Positions 14,001 to 26,000 of a DNA stretch of 64,000 bases are shown one piece after another. Source of the stretch: Cyprinodon diabolis (lineage: Eukaryota > Chordata > Actinopteri > Cyprinodontiformes > Cyprinodontidae). A program made the translations under genes and the position numbers. The notes beneath the pieces were generated by a model. The model made no database searches, had not been told where the DNA came from, and worked only from the letters and a program-made list of their open reading frames with translations. The stretch covers positions 4,165,815-4,229,814 of the forward strand of contig CM060081.1 in NCBI GenBank assembly GCA_030533445.1, given 5' to 3'. Positions within the stretch are counted from its first letter, which is position 1. Each line of letters begins with the position of its first letter.

Positions 14001-17000
14001 ACCATGTTAAAAAAGTTCCAAAATAATCAACAGTTCAACAAGATGAAGAGCTTTACTGCCGTGATGTCCTTATTCACTACTAGCGCTTCAAAAATCAACT
14101 AGGGAAATAGAAAACTGACTATTTGTTATATTGAAGATGTTGTCTGATATATGGATTTATCTTAAGTTTTTTTTTTTTTTAATGAGTTGTTACTTTTAAC
14201 AATATTAGTAGTGATGTAAAATTGGGTATTACTAATATACAGCTCCAGAACTAATGATGTACAGGCCAAGTATTATGGATACATGTTGAGTGTTATTGAT
14301 GTGCAGGTCAGGTATTATAGATGTGCAGGTCGGGTATTATAGATGTACAGGTCGGGTATTATAGATGTGCAGGTCGGGTATTATTGATGTACAGGTCGGG
14401 TATTATAGATGTGCAGGTCGGGTATTATTGATGTGCAGGTCGGGTATTATTGATGTACAGGTCGGGTATTATAGATGTGCAGGTCGGGTATTATTGATGT
14501 GCAGGTCGGGTATTATAGATGTACAGGTCGGGTATTATAGATGTGCAGGTCGGGTATTATTGATGTGCAGGTCGGGTATTATAGATGTGCAGGTCAGGTA
14601 TTATTGATGTGCAGGTCGGGTATTATTGATGTACAGGTCGGGTATTATAGATGTGCAGGTCGGGTATTATAGATGTGCAGGTCGGGTATTATTGATGTAC
14701 AGGTCGGGTATTAAAGATGTACAGGTCGGGTATTAAAGATGTGAAGGTCGGGTATTATAGATGTGCAGGTCAGGGTTTATTGATGTACAGGTCGGGGTTT
14801 ATTGATGTACAGGTCGGGTGTTATTGATGTGCAGGTCGGGTATTATAGATGTACAGGTCGGGTATTATAGATGTGCAGGTCGGGTATTATAGATGTGCAG
14901 GTCGGGTATTATAGATGTACAGGTCGGGTATTATAGATGTGCAGGTCGGGTATTATAGATGTACAGGTCGGGTTTTATAGATGTGCAGGTCGGGTATTAT
15001 AGATGTACAGGTCGGGTATTATAGATGTTTAGGTCGGGTATTATTGATATACAATATTAGTAGTGATGTAAAATTGGGTATTACTAATATACAGCTCCAG
15101 AACTAATAATGTACAGGCCAAGTATTATGGATACATGTTGAGTGTTATTGATGTGCAGGTCGGGTATTATTGATGTACAGGTCGGGTATTATAGATGTGC
15201 AGGTCGGGTATTATTGATGTGCAGGTCGGCTATTATTGATGTAAATCTCGGTTATTATAGATATACAGGTCGGGTATTACAGATGTGCAGGTCGATTTCA
15301 TTGATACACAGGTCGCGTATTAAAGATCTGCAGGTCAGGTATCATTGATACACAGGTCGGGTATTATTGATGTGCAGGTCGGGTATTATAGATGTGCAGG
15401 TCGGGTATTATTGATGTGCAGGTCGGCTATTATTGATGTAAATCTCGGTTATTATAGATATACAGGTCGGGTATTACAGATGTGCAGGTCGATTTCATTG
15501 ATACACAGGTCGCGTATTAAAGATCTGCAGGTCAGGTATCATTGATACACAGGTCGGGTATTATTGATGTGCAGGTCGGGTAGTATAGATGTGCAGGTCG
15601 GGTATTATAGATGTGCAGGTCGGGTATTATTGATGTACAGGTCGGGTATTATTGATGTACAGGTCGGGTATTATTGATGTGCAGGTCGGGTATTATTGAT
15701 GTACAGGTCGGGTATTATTGATGCGCAGGTCGGGTATTATTGATGTGCAGGTCGGGTATTATTGATGTACAGGTCGGGTAGTATAGATGTGCAGGTCGGG
15801 TATTATTGATGTGCAGGTCGGGTATTATTGATGTACAGGTCGGGTATTATTGATGTACAGGTCGGGTATTATTGATGTGCAGGTCGGGTATTATTGATGT
15901 ACAGGTCGGGTATTATTGATGTACAGGTCGGGTATTATTGATGCGCAGGTCGGGTATTATTGATGTGCAGGTCGGGTATTATAGATGTGCATGTCGGGTA
16001 TCACAGATGTGCAGGTCGATTTCATTGATACACAGGTCGCGTATTAAAGATGTGCAGGTCAGGTATCATTGATATACAAGTCGGGTATTATTGATGTGCA
16101 GGTCGGGTATTATAGATGTGCAGGTCGGGTATTATAGATGTGCAGGTCGGGTGTTATTGATGTGCAGGTCGGGTATTATTGATGTAAATCTCGGTTATTA
16201 TAAATATACAGGTCGGGTATTACAGATGTGCAGGTCGATTTTATTGATACACAGGTCGCGTATTAAAGATGTGCAGGTCAGGTATCATTGATACACAGGT
16301 CGGGTATTATTGATGTGCAGGTCGGGTATTATTGATGTGCAGGTCGGGTATTATTGATGTGCAGGTCGGGTATTATTGATGTACAGGCCAAGTATTATGG
16401 ATACATGTTGAGTGTTATTGAGGTGCAGGTCGGGTGTTATTGATGTGCAGGTCGGGTATTATTGATGTGCAGGTCGGGTATTATAGATGTGCAGGTCGGG
16501 TGTTATTGATGTGCAGGTCAGGTATTATAGATGTGCAGGTCGGGTATTATTGATGTACAGGTCGGGTATTATTGATGTGCAGGTCGGGTATTATAGATGT
16601 GCAGGTCGGGTGTTATTGATGTGCAGGTCGGGTATTATTGATGTACAGGTCGGGTATTATAGATGTGCAGGCCGGGTGTTATTGATGTGCAGGTCGGGTA
16701 TTATTGATGTGCAGGTCGGGTATTATAGATGTGCAGGTCGGGTATTATAGATGTGCAGGTCGGGTGATATTGAAGTGCAGGTCGGGTGTTATTGATGTGC
16801 AGGTCGGGTATCATTGATATACAGGTCGGGTATTATTGATGTGCAGGTCGGGTATTATAGATGTACAGGTCGGGTATTATAGATGTGCAGGTCGGGTATT
16901 ATAGATGTACAGGTCGGGTATTATAGATGTGCAGGTCGGGTATTATTGATGTACAGGTCGGGTATTATTGATGTGCAGGTCGGGTATTTTTGATGTACAG

Positions 17001-20000
17001 GTCGGGTATTATAGATGTGCAGGTCGGGTATTATAGATGTGCAGGTCGGGTGTTATTGATGTGCAGGTCGGGTATTATTGATGTACAGGTCGGGTATTAT
17101 TGATGTGCAGGTCGGGTATTATAGATGTGCAGGTCGGGTGTTATTGATGTGCAGGTCGGGTATCATTGATATACAGGTCGGGTATTATTGATGTACAGGT
17201 CTGGTATTATTGATGTGCAGGTCGGGTATTATAGATGTGCAGGTCGGGTATTATAGACGTGCAGGTCGGGTATTATTGATGTGCAGGTCGGGTATTATTG
17301 ATATACAGGTCGGGTATTATAGATGTGCAGGTCGAGTATTATAGATGTGCAGGTCGGGTATTATTGATGTGCAGGTCGAGTATTATAGAAGTGCAGGTCG
17401 GGTGTTATTGATGTGCAGGTCGGGTGTTATTGATGTGCAGGTCGGGTATTATAGATGTGCAGGTCGGGTGTTATTGATGTGCAGGTCGGGTATTATAGAT
17501 GTGCAGATCGAGTATTATAGAAGTGCAGGTCGGGTGTTATTGATGTGCAGGTCGGGTGTTATTGATGTGCAGGTCGGGTATTATAGATGTGCAGGTCGGG
17601 TATTATTGATGTGCAGGTCGGGTGTAATTGATGTGCAGGTCGGGTATTATAGATGTGCAGGTCGGGTGTTATTGATGTGCAGGTCGGGTGTTATTGATGT
17701 GCAGGTCGGGTATTATAGATGTGCAGGTCGGGTATTATTGATGTACAGGTCGGGTATTATTGATGTGCAGGTCGGGTATTATAGAAGTGCAGGTCGGGTG
17801 TTATTGATGTGCAGGTCGGGTGTTATGAATGTGCAGGTCGGGTATTATAGATGTGCAGGTCGGGTGTTATTGATGTGCTGGTCGGGTATTATAGATGTAC
17901 AGGTCGGGTATTATAGATGTGCAGGTCGGGTATTATAGATGTACAGGTCGGGTATTATAGATGTGCAGGTCGAGTATTATAGATGTACAGGTCGGGTATT
18001 ATAGATGTGCAGGTCGAGTATTATAGATGTGCAGGTCGGGTATTATTGATGTGCAGGTCGGGTATTATAGATGTGCAGGTCGAGTATTATAGAAGTGCAG
18101 GTCGGGTATTATTGATGTGCAGGTCGGGTATTATTGATGTGCAGGTCGGGTATTATAGATGTGCAGGTCGGGTATTATAGATGTGCAGGTCGGGTATTAT
18201 TGATGTGCAGGTCGGGTATTATTGATGTGCAGGTCGGGTATTATAGATGTGCAGGTCGGGTATTATAGATGTGCTGGTCGGGTATTATAGATGTGCAGGT
18301 CGGGTATTATAGATGTACAGGTCGGGTATTATAGATGTGCAGGTCGGGTATTATAGATGTACAGGTCGGGTATTATAGATGTGCAGGTCGGGTATTATTG
18401 ATGTGCAGGTCGGGTGTTATTGATGTGCAGGTCGGGTGTTATTGATGTGCAGGTCGGGTATTATAGAAGTGCAGGTCGGGTATTATAGATGTACAGGTCG
18501 GGTATTATAGATGTGCAGGTCGGGTATTATTGATGTGCAGGTCGGGTATTATAGATGTGCAGGTCGGGTATTATTGATGTGCATGTCGGGTATTATAGAT
18601 GTGCAGGTCGGGTATTATAGATGTGCAGGTCGGGTATTATTGATGTGCAGGTCGGGTATTATAGATGTGCAGGTCGGGTATTATTGATGTGCAGGTCCGG
18701 TATTATTGAGTTGCAGGTCGCGTATTATTGATGTGCAGGTCGAGAATTGTACAGGTCGAATATTAAGGACGTACAGGTCATTCACTAGGTACAGTATTAA
18801 TAACATACAGTAGATACAGGGTGGGTATTATTGGCAGAACAGGAACCAGTCTCAGTGTGAGCAGTGGGTATTAATGATGTACAGGTTGGATTTGTATCTA
18901 ATTTAGGACGACATAAGTGGTTGGGGTCTCACTAGGAAAAAAATTATCTGTTTTGTTTGTGAAAAACTCAGATAAACTTTGCATATGGGGAAAATAGGAG
19001 ATGTGGGTGACTTCAGGCTGCAGTGTGAAGGTATCCTGAATGGTCTGGAGTCTGTTCATCCTTCCTAAAGCAGAGCCTCATCCCCAGTAGTGAACTGATT
19101 CTGATGCTGTTAAGTTAAAGGGTATTTCTACCCAGGTTGTATTTCATAACCGGTTAAATTATTCAATTGAACTTGTTGGTAATGATCTGAGTTCTTTTGA
19201 TGGAGATGCAACACCTTGTTCTACCTGCCTTCCACACATGCTCTAAAGTGGACAGTACTGTCCTCTGGGTCAGGATGATCGGCTGCTAAAACCTGCCCCT
19301 GGTACCGGATGTTCAACTGGAGCTGAGTAGACTTTCTACCTGGTCTGAACTGTTCCACAGAAAGAAAATGTTTACTAAATGTAAAGGCTTGAAAGATTTA
19401 GACAAAGAAAACACAAGGAAATTATAAATGGAATAATAACAGAGAGACAGATGGTTGAGATCTATTTTCCAAAGTTCTATGGTTGACGTATTGGACGTAT
19501 CGGGTGCGGCCCTGGGGAGCTGTAATACTCACTGTCTAGCTGCTTCTTAATTTTGAGGGTCACCGTCTCTCCGGCCATCTGAAGCAGGTGGATGGCTTCA
19601 CTCAGCGGTTTCCCTTTCAGACTCACGCTGTTGATGGCCAGGATCCGGTCACCTACATGAATAGCACCTGTCCTGGACACACACACATGAACAGCGATCA
19701 GGTTCGAAAGCCCGTTCTTGAGTAACTACCTTCAATAAATCTACTAAAAACATGTGGAGATGCTCATATTTGTGCTCTGACTTAACCCTTTATAGGGAAC
19801 TCAGTGAAGTGTGTTATTAGAATCCAAGGCAAGACCTTATTACCTTTGTAACATTAAAAAAAATATGGATATTTTGATGGTGAAAATGAATGTCAATGTA
19901 ATAACAAGAAACACCAACTTCCGTGAATATATCAAGAAAAATAACAAAAGGGCTTCTTTAAGAAATTCATGAAAAACTCTCTGAGAGTGAAAGAAACACA

Positions 20001-23000
20001 TTTTCTGGGGTAAAAAATAACCTTAGAGGCTTTAATGCTGATACTGGCACTTTCATTTTTTTTAGTTTAAAAACCTAAATATTTGTCAAATTATTGTTAA
20101 CGAGGCTTATAAACCTTTTTAACTTAACTTTTTAACTTTTAAAGTCCATTTGTAAGGGGTATGAAAGGGATCAAAAACAGTAACTTGCCCTACAGAGAAA
20201 ATACTATCAAATCACTATTACACTTAATTTTAAGGTTATTCACATTTAAAGGGGCCTCACAAACTATCTGCTAACATCCACAGATCAAAAGCTACAAAAA
20301 CTCAGGTCTAAGACTGGGAAGATAGAATAAAGAATGATGAATAAAGACACTTTAAAGGGGGCGGTTCTGGCTTATTATTCCATTTAAAATCAATCATGAA
20401 ATGAACCTTTACTTTATTTTACCTACTTTGAAAGATGTCATTTATTTGCTTTTGTTATCTTAATATCAGTTATGAAACATTTACAACTGAGTCAATAAAG
20501 GTGGATGGATATGATGTGTACTTAAGGAGGTACTTTATACAGTCAGGATCCATCTACCTGTTCTGAACTACAGAAAGTGGTTAAAATGAAAAAAAAAAAA
20601 CTTTCTTACAACCAGTGAATTTACTCTTAATTTGTGCAGGTAAATTATATTATCTGCCAATTGAATTATTAATTTACCCTTGAAATAAGATCAATTGATT
20701 TGATGCACTACAAATGAGATAATGGAGGCTTTTCAAACATAAATCATCTTAGTGGCATGTTGTTTAACTTAATGGAAGCTTTTTTTTAAATCTTGTTGCT
20801 GTGTGGTTAAGCAAACTGAATAAAATTGACGGAGGACGTTTTCCACGGGCCACAGACTCTGGGTGGGAAGGTTTCCCAGTGAGGCCCTGTGAGCGGCCCC
20901 AGTCAGAATCAGCTGGGTTTCTCCTCACTGTGAAGCAGGTGCTGTTGTGACCTGCATATATTCATTAAAACATGTTTATGACTCAGCCAAGCCATTAGGT
21001 CATTGTCTGCTCAGCCCTGTTGCTATGGCAACAGGCTGCCAACCTGGCTCACATTTCTAATCCGACATCGCCATGTGTCATATAACACTGGGCTGGTGGT
21101 GAGGAAATATTTTCTAGTCAAAATATCTGCACTCGTTCATCTTGATGAAAGTAAGAATATTTTAAAGATATTTAAGTCCTGAGGCAGAAAAAAATATATG
21201 AGTTTATTCATTTTTACACATTTGGTTTGAACTGCTTTATCATCCTGATGTAGTTAGTCTGACACTGGAAAGAAGATGCAGAGACACCCATATGATGACT
21301 CCAGGGGAGATATATGTTGGAGATAAAAAGTCTCTGACTCAGCATCAAATGGATTCTGGTCTCTAACAGCCTGGATGTTGGTAAATTTATGCTATGCTGG
21401 ATTTATGGTGCTTCAATAAACAAACAAACAACGGGATAAAGATTTCCTAAGGACCAGTGTTGCCAATTTAGCACTTTTGTTCCTAAATGCAGCGCCTTAT
21501 CGAACCCTCCTAATGCCTTTATATCTAAAAATCACCTAGCGCCAAATCTAGCAAAATTTTTTTTCTGTGCAAACGAAGACTTTGGCGACAAAAAAGCACA
21601 GAACTCTGTCCTCCTCTGCGAGACAATTGCAGGCCTAACTTCCTCCCTTTCTTTCTCCACAGTCATGCAAAGCAGGCTGCCTGCGTTGATGCAGGGAACA
21701 GGGGGGGATTTACCATTTGGCAATACAAGGCAGTTGCCTAGGGCCACAAGTTCCTGGGGTCCCTATACAAATCTGTACACATATGGTTGATACAACTATT
21801 CCTTATTTGAGCACATTAATTATGTTTTTGATGAAAATCCTTTTGCTAAAATGCCAACAGAACGCTTATAATATTAAGTGTGTCTGAGCCCCCCCTCCAG
21901 TGTCCACCATATTGGATCAGTCCATTTGCTGCACATGTTCAGAAAGGTCCAAACAGACAGCAGCAAACAATTTGAAAACAAATGATGCAAAGAGCAGGGT
22001 TACCAACTTAGCGCATTTATCGCTATATTTAGCACTTTTTCGGACGCCTAGCACCAAATCTAGCAACTTTTTTCTGCTACTGCAGACTTTGGTGACAACA
22101 TCTAAAAGCAGCGAACTCTGCTCTCCAGAGCAAGTAGATTGGTAAACCCGCCTCCTGCTCTCCTCCTGCTTGTTGCTATGATGCGTCTTTGCTTAGCAGC
22201 TTCCCTTGTTGTGAACCAACCAATCAGCGCACAGCTCATCTAAATATTCATGAGCATCCCATAAAAGGAAAAAAACATGTTGTTCCATTCTAGGGCTTTT
22301 AACCAGGCTTGCATTAGGGCTCATAGAACAGCAAATATGCCATTTTCAGCCCAACCAATTTTACACACCCTATATAGAGACCTTAAGGACCAGCACCAAA
22401 AACCCTATAGAATCATTCTATGATCCCCTTTAAGGAATGTACTGAAACTGAAAGGGGTTTTTCCCCAATACTTCCTGTGAGATTATAATACTGAATATTA
22501 TTTATTTGGTTATTATTCATTGTTTTAAACAGGGTTAGCCAATAGATTAATAATTCATATCATAATCACTTATCAAGCTAAGTTTACTCACAGGGAGGAT
22601 CCATAATCAGATTTTTATTTTCAAAGATGTCTCACTTGGAAAAGACACACATTTTTATACATTTCAGAAATAAACTGGATTCAATAAACCTCATTTTCTG
22701 TTTAACTTATATATTTCCAAGCTAAACCTAAAGCCTATAGAAATGTTTAAAATAGAGTCGTCCTGTAAGTGTTTGTAGAAGCAGAGCGTCGTTTGGGAGC
22801 GTTTCCAGCATGTAGTACCTCTCTGCCAGGCCTCGCTTGGTCAGGCCTGATATAGTGATGGGGTCAAAAGGCTCCTCTGTGCCTGAGATGGTTATTCCCA
22901 GAGGGCCTCCGTAGCGCTTCAGCTCCACAGTGTAGATGATGCTGCCCGATGTCTCCTGCTCATCTGCAAACACACAAACCTTTTCTAATGTTTCAAGTGT

Positions 23001-26000
23001 GAGGAGAGGACGGCGGCATCTGGTGTTTGATGCTCATCTGATATGCAAACGCAGTAACAGTGGAGCTCCGCTGCAGAGTCACTCTGAACCGCTAACACGC
23101 ACACACACCCCCACATACACAGCTGTGGAAGTAGGTCAAAACTCTTCTCAAGACTACACTGCTGAGGAAGATGCAGTTTCCATGGGAACAAGAGAAATTC
23201 AGCTCCCCATCGCACCGAAGGAACACGAGCTGTGCAAATGAATGTGGATGTGAGCGTGCAGGAAGCAGGCTGCATGGCAGTCACTGATCAATCTGATTCT
23301 CGTGCCTCAGGATGAAAACTCAACATGAATCATAAACAGGTAAACTAACAGAAACACTGCCTGAGAAAGGAGCGCAAAAAACAACAAAAACAATCAATTA
23401 CAGCAGCCATTTCACTTCAACAGTCCATTAAACCCTAAGCAGTTAAAGGTGCTTTACATAACTTTAAATATTCTGCATTTTTCTTGTCCATACTTCCCCC
23501 CAACAATAACCAGAGGATTAAAATGGCTCCACGAGTGAGATTATGACACAAGAAGAACATGAAGAAGAACAACAAAGATTGAGTCTGATCATCAACAGTC
23601 AGATATGAGGAAATGCTGGCGAAGCTTCCAAGCCATGAAGGGAGCTGCTCTGAGTGAGGACCTTATTCGGTTAGACAGCTGCTGCTTTGGCCAGAATAAC
23701 TTCGCCGTCCTGAGTTGACACCGGACCGCAGCATCACCGCTTTTCCTCGTGCAAAAGCTCTGGATGTCTTGATCCTTTAAGGAAAGAGGCTAAACAGACC
23801 CTCAGATCTAAGGCCTGCTGAACGGCCTCATGTTTCTTTATTGATCTGTTTCTGCTCAGGCCTTTGTTCCCTTTGCAGGATGAGGACTTTTCAATGTCTG
23901 CTCAATTTCTCTTTCCATGTCTCTGCTCTGCTGGGGATCATTGTCCTGCTGATGAGTCAATCGCAGGCCAGGCGTCAGCTGGGTCACACTGGACCATCCA
24001 GTACTTTGCTACAGAGAGAGTTCAGTCCTGAGGCTGTGAAACACGCCCAAAACTTCCTTCACTTTCTGCAGTGTTTGGTTTACAGTCGTGCAGACGAGCC
24101 AAACCTACAGGGTTCTAAAGAAGTGCTCTTTGTTTTTGTTTTTTTCTGCTGCTTTGAACTCTTTAGTCCGACTAAATCAACTTAAGAATTTAGGTTTAGA
24201 TTTGATCAAATCAGTTTTTCTGCTCAGGATATTTTTCCCCTATTTCAATTCAATTCAGTTTATTTCTATAGCGCCAATTCACAATACATGTCATCTCAAG
24301 GCACTTTACAGTTCAACCAGATCATACAGTCAAATTGATTCAAAGTTTTCTATCTAAGGAAAACCAGTTGATTGCATCGACTGATTGACTCAAATGCAAT
24401 CCGTCACACTAAGCATGCTTGTAGCGACAGTGGAGAGGAAAAACTCCCTTTAAACACGAAGAAACCTCCAGCAGAACCAGGCTCAGTGCCAGCGGCCATC
24501 TGCTGAGGCCGACTGGGGATCAAGGAGACAGAAGCAGAGATACAGAAAGCAGCTGTAAAAGGCGGCCCCGTCCAGGAAACACACAGCCAGGCAGACGAGC
24601 CCTGAGCCAGCTCCCATGTCAGAGGATGAAGAGAGCACATCCAGCCAGCCACAGTCAGAGAAACAGGACTACACTGGAAAACAGGCAGATCTCCAACATC
24701 TATAGACTAAGGTGTTGATGGCAGCAGCACAGCTTATATTTCTCTCCAGTAAGAGTCACAGCCAAACAGGAACATACCAGATGAAGCTACTATGAGAAAA
24801 AGCAGAGATTTCTGACTACAAATGAAGACTTTAAACTTTGCAAAACTCTAGAAAGAGGAAGTATTGGCTCAAAGCAGGACCATGACATGGAGTATATATC
24901 ATTCTTACACCAGCAGCATCCCAAAGGAAAGCAATTTCACATTTCTTTTAGGTCTCTGCTTTTAGGAAATGTGTATTTCCATAAATGATTGTCCTGGCTT
25001 CACTCACATTGTTACACTGATGCTGTTTCTAAATTGTGGAGCATGGCTCCACCTTGTGGTTAAACACAAGTTTGCAGCTCTAAAAGAACCTAATGAGGAA
25101 TCTGCACCCAAAACAAAAAAAATGAAAACAGAAACTGCCTTTAAAGCAAGGAACTGGTTTCTTATTTCTCTTGAGGAAGGACAGAATTACCAGAGTTGTC
25201 CTCATCTTTGCGTATCTTTAGTTTGACCAGTTCCTCACACTGCTGCAGGATGTGCTCTGCGTCTTCTTTGGAGCAGTTTTCCAGCCTGATGTTGTCGATG
25301 GCCAGAAGCTTATCGCCGGGCTCCAGGGTTCCTGTTCTGAAGAAGAGTAGGGATGAAGGGTGACCAGAGGAGAGAGAAGCAGCCTCCTTTTGTGTTAATC
25401 AACTGGCAGCAGAATCAATGTGCTGTGAAGATGATTCCTATGAATAAATCATTTACCTGTGAGCCATGCTGCCTTTCTTGATGTCAGAAATAATGAGGGG
25501 TTCTCCTGGCTTCTTGCTGGCTTTAAAAGTAGAGCAGGTCACATTAGAGAAAGGAGCAAACAGGACTGTCACTGGCAAAATAACGTTATCATTATATCAT
25601 TAGAACATGAGCAGCAATGGGAAAAAATGTTTATATCTGAAAAGAAAGGTGTTTAATTATTTATAATAATTCCTGATCAAAACATGATCATTTTCAGGGT
25701 TTCAGTTTTTCCCCTATAAAATCATCTTCTCTGGCTGAGGATGTTCAGACCTGAAGATGGTGCCACAGCTCCATTCTGTGTCTCAGACATACAGAGCAAT
25801 ACCTCTTATATAACAGCAGCACTGATCTCTATTTATTCACTGGATCGCTGATTGTCCGTTGGTAGTACAGGGTTGAAGTGAAGCCACCGTCCGCCATATT
25901 GGTACTCCCTATTTAGACCGGTCTCAATATAAACAATATGTGCGCTACAGCATCGACCAACGATGATCTCATTTTCAGGGGGACTTTTAAGATAAATTCA

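Noticed and set aside
14365..18180. Several plus-strand open frames of up to 197 codons with a 22-residue repeat ([23 protein letters not shown])
   Set aside because: They are a by-product of a stop-free 22-bp tandem repeat read over three frames; they begin and end wherever a unit variant makes a stop, and lie in a grip2 intron on the opposite strand.
14265..18765. CRISPR-like array of short repeats
   Set aside because: Units abut directly with no unique spacers and the context is a vertebrate intron; it is a minisatellite.
22985..23284. Overlapping frames of about 100 codons on both strands next to exon w12
   Set aside because: They extend from the intron with no acceptable splice context or homology; the exon boundary at 22963 is fixed by phase and the tttgcag acceptor.
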